Shown: positions 1 through 7,360 of the stretch, one piece after another
How positions within the stretch are numbered: the stretch's first letter is position 1
Layout: each line of letters begins with the position of its first letter
Assembly: GCA_052388025.1 (NCBI GenBank)
Contig: JBQTIP010000130.1
Span: 1 to 18,957, forward strand
Direction: 5' to 3'
Origin: JBQTIP01 sp052388025
GTDB lineage: Bacteria > Actinomycetota > UBA4738 > HRBIN12
Length of the DNA stretch: 18,957 bases
Made by a program: the position numbers and the translations under genes
The notes under the pieces: model-generated
Told to the model about the DNA's origin: nothing
The model's input: the letters and a program-made list of their open reading frames with translations, nothing else
The model's database searches: none

Positions 1-24
1 GGGCCCCGGCTGTCGCCGGGGCCC
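1..24 (-). terminator. Candidate groL terminator hairpin at window edge
   Basis: A perfect 10-bp inverted repeat (GGGCCCCGGC, loop TGTC, GCCGGGGCCC) lies 64 bases beyond the groL stop codon on the minus strand. The bases that would hold a minus-strand T-tract are outside the window, so the terminator call rests on stem strength and position only. The plus-strand side continues with C-rich sequence and no T run, so a plus-strand terminator is less likely. Confidence 0.45.
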
Positions 25-87
25 CCTTCAGGAGAGGGGGGCTCCAACCTTCTGTTCGCCGCGTCCCCTCCGTGGGTTCTTGCCGGA

Positions 88-1710
88 CTAGAAGTCCTCC
101 ATCCCGCCGCCGCCGGGCATGGCGGGCATCTTCTCCTTCTCCGGCTTCTCCGCCACCACAGCCTCCGTGGTTAGGAAGAGCGCGCCGATCGAGGCCGCGT
201 TCTGGAGAGCCGATCTCGTGACCTTCGTCGGGTCGATGATGCCGGCCTTGAACATGTCCTCGTACTGACCCGTCTCGGCGTTCAGACCCGAGCCCGGGTC
301 CATGCTCCGAACCTTCTCGACCACCACGCCGCCCTCTAGACCGGCGTTCTGCGCGATCTGCTTGAGCGGCTCCTCGAGCGCCCGACGGACGATCGCGGCG
401 CCGGTGGCCTCGTCGGCCTCGAGATCGTGCTTGTCGAGCGCGGTCTGGGCGTTCAGCAGGGCGACCCCGCCGCCCGGCACGACGCCCTCCTCGACCGCCG
501 CCTTGGTGGATTGCACGGCGTCCTCGATGCGGTGCTTCTTCTCCTTCAGCTCAACCTCGGTCGCGGCGCCGACCTTGATGACGGCTACGCCGCCAGTCAG
601 CTTGGCGAGCCGCTCCTGGAGCTTCTCGCGGTCGTAGTCGGAGTCGGTCTTCTCGATCTCGGACTTGATCTGGTTGATCCGGCCCTTGATCTCCTCCTCC
701 TTGCCGGCGCCCTCGACGATCGTCGTGTCGTCCTTCGTGACGACGATCTTGCGGGCCTGGCCCAGCAGGTCCAGCGTCGCGTTCTCGAGCTTCAGGCCGA
801 CCTCCTCGGAGATGACCTGGGCGCCCGAGAGGATGGCGATGTCTTGGAGCATGGCCTTGCGGCGGTCGCCGAAGCCGGGGGCCTTCACGGCGGCCGACTT
901 GAACGTGCCGCGGATCTTGTTCACCACGAGCGTCGCGAGGGCCTCGCCCTCGACATCCTCGGCGATGACCGCGAGCGGCTTCCCGGTCTGCATGATCTTC
1001 TCGAGGACCGGCAGCAGATCCTTCACTGCGGAGATCTTGGAGTTCGCGATGAGGACGTAGGGCTCCTCGAGGACGGCCTCCATCCGCTCGGGGTCGGTGA
1101 TGAAGTAGGGGGAGATGTAGCCCTTGTCGAACCGCATGCCCTCGACAAGGTCGAGCTCCATGCCGAAGGTGTTCGACTCCTCGACCGTGATGACCCCGTC
1201 CTTGCCGACCTTGTCGACGGCCTCGGCGATCTGCTCGCCGATCTCGGGATCGGCCGCGGAGATGGCCCCGACGTGGGCGATGTCCTCCTTGGAGTCGACC
1301 TCCTTGGACTGGTTCTTGATGCTCTCGACGGCGAGCTCCACGGCCCGCTCGATGCCCCGCTTCAGGGACATCGGGTTGGCGCCGGCCGCGACGTTGCGGA
1401 GGCCCTCCTTCACGATGGACTGGGCCAGCACCGTCGCGGTGGTCGTGCCGTCGCCCGCGACGTCGTCGGTCTTCTTGGCGACCTCCTTGACCAGCTCGGC
1501 GCCCACCTTCTCGATGGGGTCCTCGAGCTCGATCTCCTTGGCGATGGATACGCCGTCGTTCGTGATCGTGGGGGCGCCCCACTTCTTCTCGAGGACGACG
1601 TTCCGGCCCTTGGGCCCGAGCGTGATCCGCACCGCGTTGGCGAGCTGATCCATCCCGCGCTCCAGCGCCCGCCGGGCGTCCTCCTCGAAGATGATGAGCT
1701 TGGCTGCCAT
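88..1710 (-). CDS. groL: 60-kDa chaperonin GroEL
   Basis: This encodes a 540-residue group I chaperonin subunit, which forms the double-ring cytosolic folding chamber that uses ATP and normally works with GroES. Length is normal for the family. The ATP-site segments are present: LGPKGRN at residues 31-37, NDG with D52, and GDGTTT at 86-91 with D87, the conserved nucleotide-site aspartate. The protein ends in a short Gly/Met tail (GGGGMEDF). The ATG at 1710 is preceded by an AAGGAGGG ribosome site about 5 bases upstream. No groES gene is adjacent, which fits the stand-alone groEL copy common in Actinobacteria. A CIRCE operator and promoter lie just upstream, so HrcA heat-shock control is expected. 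A second groES-groEL operon elsewhere is likely but cannot be seen. Confidence 0.98.
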   Translation of the reverse strand: MAAKLIIFEEDARRALERGMDQLANAVRITLGPKGRNVVLEKKWGAPTITNDGVSIAKEIELEDPIEKVGAELVKEVAKKTDDVAGDGTTTATVLAQSIVKEGLRNVAAGANPMSLKRGIERAVELAVESIKNQSKEVDSKEDIAHVGAISAADPEIGEQIAEAVDKVGKDGVITVEESNTFGMELDLVEGMRFDKGYISPYFITDPERMEAVLEEPYVLIANSKISAVKDLLPVLEKIMQTGKPLAVIAEDVEGEALATLVVNKIRGTFKSAAVKAPGFGDRRKAMLQDIAILSGAQVISEEVGLKLENATLDLLGQARKIVVTKDDTTIVEGAGKEEEIKGRINQIKSEIEKTDSDYDREKLQERLAKLTGGVAVIKVGAATEVELKEKKHRIEDAVQSTKAAVEEGVVPGGGVALLNAQTALDKHDLEADEATGAAIVRRALEEPLKQIAQNAGLEGGVVVEKVRSMDPGSGLNAETGQYEDMFKAGIIDPTKVTRSALQNAASIGALFLTTEAVVAEKPEKEKMPAMPGGGGMEDF

Positions 1711-1750
1711 CCTTCCCTCCTTTAGGGCTCTCAGCCTTCGCTGTCGACTG

Positions 1751-1777
1751 CTAGCACTCTAGCCTTCCGAGTGCTAA
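1751..1777 (-). promoter_or_regulatory. CIRCE operator (HrcA site) of groL
   Basis: Read on the minus strand the site is TTAGCACTC-N9-GAGTGCTAG. It matches the CIRCE consensus TTAGCACTC-N9-GAGTGCTAA at 17 of 18 arm positions, with the exact 9-base spacer. It lies 41 bases upstream of the groL ATG and covers the predicted transcription start, where HrcA is known to block transcription in other bacteria. hrcA itself is not in the window. Confidence 0.95.
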
Positions 1778-1779
1778 GC

Positions 1780-1810
1780 ATTCTACAACCTAGAGGGCCC
1801 CCGCTGACAA
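1780..1810 (-). promoter_or_regulatory. Predicted housekeeping promoter of groL
   Basis: On the minus strand TTGTCA (1810-1805, 5 of 6 to the -35 consensus) is followed after 19 bases by TAGAAT (1785-1780, 5 of 6 to the -10 consensus). The spacer is 2 bases longer than ideal. Transcription would start near 1773, inside the CIRCE element, which is the expected arrangement for HrcA repression. Confidence 0.6.
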
Positions 1811-1852
1811 CGGCGAGCGGCTCTGTGGCACAAGGATCGGGCCTGTTGCCTG

Positions 1853-2301
1853 CTACTCCTCGCCGGCGCCGGTCTCGGCCATGTCGGGGATCTGGTCCAC
1901 GACCTCGGCGTTGGCGAGCGTCGTGACGTCGCCGAGCTGGCGGCCACGGGCGACGTCGCGCAGCAGCCGGCGCATGATCTCTCCCACGACGTCATCCGGC
2001 TTCTTGCCCGACCGGGTCTTGGGCAGGTCGTCGGTGAAGATGAGTCCGTGAGGCCGGTCGATCTTGCCGATCAGCTTCGAAACAACCGCCGCCTCCGCTA
2101 CCTTTGGGTTGTCGACCAGGGCGCTCTCGATCTCGTAGTTGGACCACCCGTGGCCCGCGACGTTCATGACGTCGTCGATCGGCCCCAACAGCCAGTAGTA
2201 GCCGTCCTCGTCGCGCTTGGCGCCGTCGCCGGCCAGGTAGACGGAGTCCCCGTACGGTCCTCGGACAGGAGCGCCTCGATCGTCTGCTCGATGTCCGTCA
2301 T
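1853..2301 (-). pseudogene. acsA: Acetyl-CoA synthetase remnant with large internal deletion
   Basis: Both ends of an AMP-forming acetyl-CoA synthetase are recognisable, but the roughly 650-residue enzyme is cut to about 150 codons. From the ATG at 2301 the frame gives MTDIEQTIEALLSEDR, a typical Acs N-terminus. Near 2250 homology jumps, in another frame, to the C-terminal region beginning YGDSVYLAGDGAKRDEDG, then a hinge-like PIDDVMNVAGH and the PKTRSGK loop that carries the regulatory acetylated lysine. About 500 residues, including the acetate and CoA sites, are missing. The C-terminal domain also seems to lack about 35-40 residues between AEAAVV and IGKIDRP, and carries about 8 extra residues (KPDDVVGE) between SGK and IMRRLL. 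The open frame from a TTG at 2188 is therefore a fragment. An assembly collapse is the main alternative to genuine decay. Confidence 0.85.
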
Positions 2302-2473
2302 CGCAACCGACCTTTCGTGCCTGTGGCGGGCAATCGTACGCGGGAAGCGCAAGTCCGGGCCAACCGAAACAGGCACGCGATGTGCTTGCATCCGTGCGTG
2401 CGAGGGGGGAGCATCGTGCCTACGAGGCCGCGATCTGAGCGGCCTCGAAGTCTGTGGGGGAAGGGAGGCCGGT

Positions 2474-2626
2474 GTGGCCAAGTACGAGGCGTACTGCGTG
2501 AAGTGCAGGGCCAAGCGCGAGTTCGAGGGCACGGAGGTAACTCTCAAGAACGGCCGGCGCGCGGCTCAGGGCATCTGCCCGGTCTGCGGCACCAAGGTGA
2601 TGCGGATCCTGGGCAAGGCTTCCTAG
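2474..2626 (+). CDS. Small zinc-ribbon protein, DUF5679 family
   Basis: This is a 50-residue protein with two CxxC knuckles, CVKC near residues 8-11 and CPVC near 35-38, separated by a basic stretch (TLKNGRRAAQG). The pattern matches the DUF5679 family of tiny four-cysteine zinc-ribbon proteins, whose function is unknown. The GTG at 2474 is chosen because a GGGAGG ribosome site sits 5 bases upstream and the encoded N-terminus (AKYEAYCVKC) fits the family. It converges with the Rrf2-type regulator gene, with two small hairpins between them. Zinc binding is inferred from the cysteines. Confidence 0.88.
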   Translation: MAKYEAYCVKCRAKREFEGTEVTLKNGRRAAQGICPVCGTKVMRILGKAS

Positions 2627-2637
2627 AGACAGACCAC

Positions 2638-2678
2638 GCCGGGGGTGCCCGGCATATGGCCGCCTATCTGAGGCGGCC
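2638..2678. terminator. Two tandem hairpins between convergent genes
   Basis: GCCGGG-GGTG-CCCGGC (2638-2653) is followed by GGCCGCC-TATCTGA-GGCGGCC (2658-2678). The second hairpin overlaps the last codons of the minus-strand regulator gene. They sit between the convergent DUF5679 and Rrf2 genes, so a shared terminator is reasonable. Neither is followed by a T run, so the call is tentative. Confidence 0.4.
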
Positions 2679-3137
2679 GAGAAGCTCGCTCGGAGCGATG
2701 ACCAGTCGCTCGGGCCTTATCTTGCGGTGGCGCTCGGTGAGGTCGGCGACGGTCGTCTCCTCGAACACCCGCTGAATCGCCCGCGCGACCTCTCCCCAGA
2801 ACCCCTGCAGCCCGCACCTGGAGTCCTGGAAGCACGTGTGGTCGCTCGGCTCCAGGCAGAACATCGGGTAGAGCTGACCCTCGATGGCGTCGGCGATGTC
2901 GGCGATACGGATGTCGGCCGGATTCCTGGCGATCCTGCAACCGCCGCCGGCCCCCCGGAAGCTCTCCAAGAGACCCGCCTTGTGCAGCGCGCCAAGCTGC
3001 TGCTCGAGGAACCGGAGCGGGACATGCTGGGCCTCGGCGATCTCGCGGGCGGGTACGAGCCCGCCGCCGTCTCGGCGCAGCGATAGCTCGATCATGGCGC
3101 GCATCGCGTATTCGAGCTTCTGCGAGATCCGGAGCAT
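2664..3137 (-). CDS. Rrf2-family transcriptional regulator, probable Fe-S sensor
   Basis: This is a 157-residue Rrf2-type DNA-binding regulator. The N-terminus (RISQKLEYAMRAMIEL) and the winged-helix segment (AEAQHVPLRFLEQQLGALHKAGLLES) followed by RGAGGGCRIAR are diagnostic of the family. Residues 94-108 hold three cysteines, C94, C102 and C108, in the region where IscR, NsrR and SufR-type members ligate a [2Fe-2S] or [4Fe-4S] cluster, so iron-sulfur, oxygen or nitric oxide sensing is likely. Which one cannot be decided, because no isc/suf or NO-detoxification gene is adjacent. The ATG at 3137 has a GAGGGAGG ribosome site. A strong promoter lies just upstream, and the gene is divergent from the HAD phosphatase gene, whose start is only 63 bases away, so autorepression could also touch that gene. 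Confidence 0.93.
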   Translation of the reverse strand: MLRISQKLEYAMRAMIELSLRRDGGGLVPAREIAEAQHVPLRFLEQQLGALHKAGLLESFRGAGGGCRIARNPADIRIADIADAIEGQLYPMFCLEPSDHTCFQDSRCGLQGFWGEVARAIQRVFEETTVADLTERHRKIRPERLVIAPSELLGRLR

Positions 3138-3158
3138 GAGGACGCCTCCCTCGGCCCC

Positions 3159-3187
3159 AATGTAGGGTCAGCCGGTGGGAGTGTCAA
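3159..3187 (-). promoter_or_regulatory. Strong promoter of the Rrf2-family gene
   Basis: On the minus strand a perfect -35 box TTGACA (3187-3182) is separated by exactly 17 bases from TACATT (3164-3159). Transcription would start near 3152, giving a short leader containing the GAGGGAGG ribosome site. It is the best sigma-70-type promoter I found in the window. The -35 box lies only 14 bases from the divergent HAD gene start. Confidence 0.75.
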
Positions 3188-3200
3188 CGCGGATGACCTG

Positions 3201-4061
3201 GTGAAACGCCTTCCCGACGAGCTCCCATCCATCGGCGATCTCCGAACCCTGTACGTCGACCTCGACGGGACGCTGCTCGGCCCGGGCGGCTCGCTGTTCG
3301 CGTCGTCGGATGGCGCCGTATCGGGTCGCGCCGCGACGGCGATCGAGGCGCTGCACTCGGCGAGGGTCGGGCTCGTGCTGGTCTCCGGGCGGACCAGGCG
3401 GTGGATGCCTGAGACCGCCCGGATACTCGGCGCGGAGGCCTACATCGCTGAGCTCGGGGCCTTCCTCGTTGAGCGCCGCGGCTCCGACGAGGCGGTCATT
3501 CACAACTTCGGCGCGTTCAGAGGATCCGGATCCCCCTTTCAGGAGATGGCGCGTTCGGGTGCCGGCGCGTTCCTCCTGGAGCGGTACCAGGGACGCCTGG
3601 AGCCTCACACACCATGGACCTATCACCCCCGGGAAGCCACGATGCTCTTCCGCGGGTTCGTGGACCCGGAAGAGGCAACCGAGTCCCTCGCCGGCGCCGG
3701 ATACGACTGGGTCACGTTGCACGACAACGGCAGGCTCTCCCGGACCCGGCCCTCCCTGGAAGTCCCGCACGTCCATGCCTACCACCTGACGCCCAGCGGC
3801 GTGAGCAAGGCCTCGGCCGTGCGGCTGCACCGAGACCGATGCGGCACCTCCGCCGGCCAGACGGCGGCCGTCGGGGATTCGCCTTCGGACCTGGCGATCG
3901 CCCCGGATGTGGGTGCGGTCTTCATCGTCGCGAACGGATTGGCCTCGGTCGGCCGATCGGCCGACCATCTCCAGAACGCCTTTGCGACCCCGTCCTCCCA
4001 CGGCGACGGCTTCGCGGAGGCCGTGGACGCGCTCCTCGTAGGGAAAACGGGCCGAGATTAG
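3201..4061 (+). CDS. HAD-superfamily (Cof/IIB-like) phosphatase
   Basis: This is a 286-residue HAD hydrolase. Motif I is DLDGT with nucleophile D20 and D22, motif II is VSGRT with S62, the conserved lysine is K203 in SGVSKASAV, and motif IV is GDSPSDL with D226 and D230. The long segment between motifs II and III matches the C2 cap of the IIB group, which includes Cof-type sugar phosphatases, mannosyl-3-phosphoglycerate phosphatase and trehalose- or sucrose-phosphate phosphatases. The substrate cannot be assigned; a sugar phosphate is the most likely class. The GTG start at 3201 is the only start that keeps motif I with a sensible N-terminus; its ribosome site is weak. It lies upstream of a response regulator and the trehalose genes, on the same strand. 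Confidence 0.85.
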   Translation: MKRLPDELPSIGDLRTLYVDLDGTLLGPGGSLFASSDGAVSGRAATAIEALHSARVGLVLVSGRTRRWMPETARILGAEAYIAELGAFLVERRGSDEAVIHNFGAFRGSGSPFQEMARSGAGAFLLERYQGRLEPHTPWTYHPREATMLFRGFVDPEEATESLAGAGYDWVTLHDNGRLSRTRPSLEVPHVHAYHLTPSGVSKASAVRLHRDRCGTSAGQTAAVGDSPSDLAIAPDVGAVFIVANGLASVGRSADHLQNAFATPSSHGDGFAEAVDALLVGKTGRD

Positions 4062-4126
4062 CCCATTGGGCCCACAGATATGGCCCACATGGGTGATGCG
4101 CAAGGACCCTACGCGCGCCGAAACTG

Positions 4127-4141
4127 TTACCTACGAGGTAA
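4127..4141. repeat. 15-bp inverted repeat before the response regulator gene
   Basis: TTACCT-ACG-AGGTAA is a perfect 6-bp-arm inverted repeat ending 14 bases before the GTG of the single-domain response regulator. Its right arm overlaps the AAGGAG ribosome site. It could be a protein-binding operator or a small hairpin that masks the ribosome site. No partner copy was found in the window. Confidence 0.45.
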
Positions 4142-4155
4142 GGAGTGAAATCTCG

Positions 4156-4578
4156 GTGCGAGTGCTGGTGATCGACGACGAGCAGGATGTCCTGCTGCTC
4201 TGCAGGGTGAACTTCGAATTCGCCGGGCACGAGGTGCTCGAGGCCGCCGACGGGGATCGAGGGATGGAGCTCGCCACAGCGCTTCGCCCCGACCTCATCG
4301 TGCTCGACATCATGCTCCCCCGCCGCGACGGGATCGCTTTGCTCTCGGAGCTGGCTCGAAGGCCCGAGACGAAGGGCACGCCCGTCGTCCTGCTGACGGC
4401 CAGGGTCCAGGAGGACGATCGGCTCCGAGGATGGCGAGCCGGGGCCGACGAATACGTCACCAAGCCCTTCTCCCCGACCGCCCTGACCGAGATCGTCGAG
4501 CGCGTGCATCGAATGAGCCCGGAGGACCGACTTCGGCGCCGGAACGAAGCTCTCTCCGGGCTCCTGGCCAGCGCCTAG
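4156..4578 (+). CDS. Single-domain response regulator (receiver only)
   Basis: This 140-residue protein is essentially one receiver domain. It has the acidic pocket D7, D8, the phosphorylation site D51 in VLDIMLPRRDG, the switch threonine T81 and lysine K103 in TKPF. No DNA-binding or enzymatic output domain follows; only about 20 charged residues remain. It may act by protein contact, like CheY or Spo0F-type relays. The GTG at 4156 is preferred over an in-frame TTG at 4066, because AAGGAG lies 10 bases upstream and the receiver fold begins exactly there (RVLVIDDEQD). No kinase is adjacent; the hybrid-sensor-like kinase at 10397 has no adjacent regulator and is a possible partner, by inference only. 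Confidence 0.92.
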   Translation: MRVLVIDDEQDVLLLCRVNFEFAGHEVLEAADGDRGMELATALRPDLIVLDIMLPRRDGIALLSELARRPETKGTPVVLLTARVQEDDRLRGWRAGADEYVTKPFSPTALTEIVERVHRMSPEDRLRRRNEALSGLLASA

Positions 4579-4619
4579 TCCCGGGACCTACCTCCGACCG
4601 GCTCGCGCACATCGGCGAG

Positions 4620-4625
4620 TAGACT
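4620..4625 (+). promoter_or_regulatory. -10 box of treT, possible leaderless start
   Basis: TAGACT lies 9 bases before the treT ATG, and the intervening bases (CGGGTTCGG) contain no good anti-Shine-Dalgarno match. This suggests transcription starting at or next to the start codon. No recognisable -35 box is present. The same hexamer occurs before the glutamate dehydrogenase gene. Confidence 0.4.
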
Positions 4626-4634
4626 CGGGTTCGG

Positions 4635-5879
4635 ATGCTGCCCACCGTACCCCTTGCGCCCAAGCGCCTGGACGATTATGTCGAGGCGGCAGGCGAAGAG
4701 GCCGTCGAGAGTCTGCGCCAGGCGGCGCTCCCTCTCGAAGGCGCCCGTGTCCTGCACGTGAACAGCACGGCCTACGGCGGTGGCGTGGCCGAGCTGCTTC
4801 ACACCCAGCTGCCTTTGTTGAACGACCTCGGCCTCGACGCGACGTGGGCGCTCATGCAAGGCTCCGACGAGTACTTCACGGTGACCAAGGCCGTCCACAA
4901 CGGGCTGCAGGGCGCCGAGGTCCCGTGGACCGACGAGATGTGCGGGGTTTACTGGGAGCGTGTGCGGGACAACGCTCGCGAGCTCGCCGAGGCGCCCTTC
5001 GACTTCATCTTCATCCACGACCCTCAGCCGGCGGCGCTGCTCCCCGTCCTCGAAGAGGGAGGTCCCCGGAGCGGAAGGTGGCTCTGGCGCTGTCACATCG
5101 ACCTCTCCAGCCCGTTCCAGCCCGTGTGGGACTTCTTCGAACCCATCGTGAACGAGTTCGATGCCGCCATCTTCACGATGGAGGAGTTCGCGCGGCCCGG
5201 CATCTCGGGCCCGGCGCTCGCGTTCATCCCGCCGTCCATCGACCCGCTCTCCACGAAGAACTGCCCCATCTCCGAGGAGACAATGCACGAAGTCCTGCAC
5301 GGCTACGGCGTGGACGGCGCGCGGCCGATCATCACACAGGTCTCACGGTTCGACCCGTGGAAGGACCCGGTTGGGGTGATCGATGCGTTCCGGCTGGCGA
5401 GGAAGGCGCACTCGGGCCTCCAGCTCGTAATGGTGGCATCGATGGCGCACGACGACCCCGAGGGCATGCAATACCTGAACCTGACGGATGCCCATCGAGA
5501 CGGTGACCCCGACATCCACCTGCTGACGAACCTCCAGGAAGTCGGGAACCTCGAGGTCAACGCCTTCCAGCGGGCATCGGCCGCCGTCGTGCAGAAATCG
5601 CTCCGCGAGGGCTTCGGACTCGTTGTCTCCGAGGGCATGTGGAAGGAGAGGCCGGTGATCGGTGGCGACGTCGGCGGGATACGGCTCCAGATCGAGGACG
5701 GAGTGAGCGGATTCCTGGTCGACTCGCCAGAGACATGCGCGGAGCGGATCGTGGAGCTGCTGGACGACCCGGTGCTCGGGGCGCGCCTCGGACGGGCCGG
5801 TCGCGAACGGGTCCGGGAACGGTTCCTCACCTGGCGCGAGCTGGAGGACTACCTCAGGCTTATGGCGTCACTCTCGTGA
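4635..5879 (+). CDS. treT: Trehalose glycosyltransferring synthase TreT (GT4)
   Basis: This 414-residue GT-B glycosyltransferase of family 4 most resembles TreT, which joins NDP-glucose and glucose to make trehalose in one reversible cytosolic step. The N-terminal domain carries LHVNSTAYGGGVAELLHTQ and WALMQGSDEYFTVTK, which I associate with the TreT/trehalose phosphorylase-like group. The C-terminal nucleotide-sugar domain has SRFDPWKDP near residue 236 and the GT4 E-x7-E motif at E325 and E333 (REGFGLVVSEG). The ATG at 4635 has no ribosome site but a -10-like box just before it. It overlaps the GT20 synthase by 4 bases (GTGA), so the two are translationally coupled. A different GT4 acceptor cannot be excluded, but trehalose neighbours support the call. 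Confidence 0.88.
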   Translation: MLPTVPLAPKRLDDYVEAAGEEAVESLRQAALPLEGARVLHVNSTAYGGGVAELLHTQLPLLNDLGLDATWALMQGSDEYFTVTKAVHNGLQGAEVPWTDEMCGVYWERVRDNARELAEAPFDFIFIHDPQPAALLPVLEEGGPRSGRWLWRCHIDLSSPFQPVWDFFEPIVNEFDAAIFTMEEFARPGISGPALAFIPPSIDPLSTKNCPISEETMHEVLHGYGVDGARPIITQVSRFDPWKDPVGVIDAFRLARKAHSGLQLVMVASMAHDDPEGMQYLNLTDAHRDGDPDIHLLTNLQEVGNLEVNAFQRASAAVVQKSLREGFGLVVSEGMWKERPVIGGDVGGIRLQIEDGVSGFLVDSPETCAERIVELLDDPVLGARLGRAGRERVRERFLTWRELEDYLRLMASLS

Positions 5880-7360
5880 CAGCCCTCGACGCGCCGCTGA
5901 TCGTGGCCTCGAACCGCGGTCCGGTGACATTCGATCGAGGAGCCGACGGTGAGCTCGAACCACAGCGGGGTTCCGGCGGGCTGGTCACGGCCCTCACTGG
6001 CGCCCTGCAGGAGGTTGAGGGCGTGTGGGTCGCGGCCGCGATGTCCGACGCGGATCGGGAGGTGGCGCGTTCGTCGGGCGGGCGCGTGGACACCACGGCG
6101 CAGGGCTTCGGCTATCGCCTCCGCTACCTGGACATCCCGCCCAACGCCTACGACCGCTACTACAACTGGATCGCTAACGGGATCCTGTGGTTCGCGCACC
6201 ACTACCTCTGGGACACCGTGCGCTCGCCCGAGTTCGGCGAGGAAACCGAGGCCGCGTGGGCCGACTACGAGAGCGTGAACCGCACGTTCGCGCGAGCGCT
6301 TGCCGAGGAGGGCGACCGGCAGACGAGCCCCCCCGTGTTCCTGGTCCAGGACTACCAGCTCTCGCTCGTCCCGCGATTCCTGCGCGAGCTCCGGCCGGAC
6401 GCCCTGATCGCCCACTTCTCGCACACGCCTATCGCGGGGCCCACCTACCTGCGGATCCTCCCGTTCCGGATGCGGGACTCGCTCCTGCGCGGGCTCCTGG
6501 GAGCCGACGTGCTCGGGTTCCACTCGCAGGCATGGGCGGAGAACTTCCTGATGTCGGCTCGGTCGCTACCCGGCGTGAGGGTCGACCTGGCGCGATCCCG
6601 CGTGAACGTGGAGGGGCGCGAGGTGCTCGTTCGAGTGCACCCGATCTCGGTCGAGGCGGGACCGATGCGCGAGCTCGCCGCGACGCCGGAGGCCCGCCGC
6701 CTGCGCGCGGAGCTGAACAGGTGGCGCGGGAACGCCCGGCTGATCCTCCGCGTGGATCGGCTCGAGCTCACGAAGAACATCGTGCGGGGATTCTCGGCCT
6801 ACGAGGCCTTCCTGCGGCGGAACCCCTCCTGGCGCGGCCGCGTGAAGTTTCTCGCCCTGCTCTCGCCCTCGCGGCAGGAGCTGCCCGAATACCGCGCCTA
6901 CACCGAGGAGTGCCTGAGCGAGGCCGAGCGGATCAACCGCGATCTCGGAGAGGACGACTGGGCGCCGATCGAGGTGCGTGTCAAGGACGACTACCTGGGG
7001 GCGATCGCCGCTTACGGCCTCTACGACGTCCTGATGGTGAATCCGGTGTTCGACGGGATGAACCTCGTGGCGATGGAGGGCCCGCTCATCAACCGCCGTC
7101 ACGGGGTGCTCGTGCTCTCCAGGAACGCCGGCGCCTATTTCCGGCTGGGGCGCTACGCGGTCGCCGTGAACCCCTTCGACATACGCGAGATGGCCGACGC
7201 GCTCGAGGAGGCCCTCGAGATGCCGGAGGACGAGCGCGCCCGGCGGGCGAGAGGTCTCTCACGGCTGGTGCTCTCGAACCCGCCCTCCAGATGGGTGCGG
7301 GCGCAGCTGGAGGACCTCGAGCGGGTTCGGCTCCGGCGCCGGGAACCTCAGGCGAGCTGA
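5876..7360 (+). CDS. otsA: GT20 synthase, trehalose-6-phosphate synthase-like
   Basis: This 494-residue family 20 glycosyltransferase is expected to transfer glucose from an NDP-glucose to glucose 6-phosphate. Features in order: SNRGP at 12-16 (N-terminal loop), GSGGLVTALTG, YYNWIANGILW, the VQDYQ segment at 157-161, H183 in HTP (aligned with the catalytic His of E. coli OtsA), RVDRLELTKN at 292-301, and DGMNL at 393-397. The RVDR...TKN block differs in length from the RLDYSKG of E. coli OtsA, so a related activity such as glucosylglycerol-phosphate synthase is possible. The GTG at 5876 overlaps the treT stop by 4 bases; a longer upstream frame exists but lies inside treT. Its stop overlaps that of the convergent phosphatase by 13 bases. 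Confidence 0.9.
   Translation: MTALDAPLIVASNRGPVTFDRGADGELEPQRGSGGLVTALTGALQEVEGVWVAAAMSDADREVARSSGGRVDTTAQGFGYRLRYLDIPPNAYDRYYNWIANGILWFAHHYLWDTVRSPEFGEETEAAWADYESVNRTFARALAEEGDRQTSPPVFLVQDYQLSLVPRFLRELRPDALIAHFSHTPIAGPTYLRILPFRMRDSLLRGLLGADVLGFHSQAWAENFLMSARSLPGVRVDLARSRVNVEGREVLVRVHPISVEAGPMRELAATPEARRLRAELNRWRGNARLILRVDRLELTKNIVRGFSAYEAFLRRNPSWRGRVKFLALLSPSRQELPEYRAYTEECLSEAERINRDLGEDDWAPIEVRVKDDYLGAIAAYGLYDVLMVNPVFDGMNLVAMEGPLINRRHGVLVLSRNAGAYFRLGRYAVAVNPFDIREMADALEEALEMPEDERARRARGLSRLVLSNPPSRWVRAQLEDLERVRLRRREPQAS

Noticed and set aside
427..1725. 432-residue plus-strand open frame opposite groL
   Set aside because: It is the antisense shadow of a certain groEL gene in GC-rich sequence; composition is Leu/Asp/Val/Gly-dominated with no recognisable motif.
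3168..4103. 311-residue minus-strand frame opposite the HAD gene
   Set aside because: The HAD motifs with correct spacing are on the plus strand; the antisense frame also covers the Rrf2 promoter region.
4066..4155. In-frame TTG start adding 30 residues to the receiver-only regulator
   Set aside because: The extension has no receiver homology and crosses the inverted repeat and ribosome site; GTG at 4156 fits better.
5639..5875. 79-codon upstream extension of the GT20 synthase frame
   Set aside because: It lies wholly inside treT; the GTG overlapping the treT stop is the natural coupled start.
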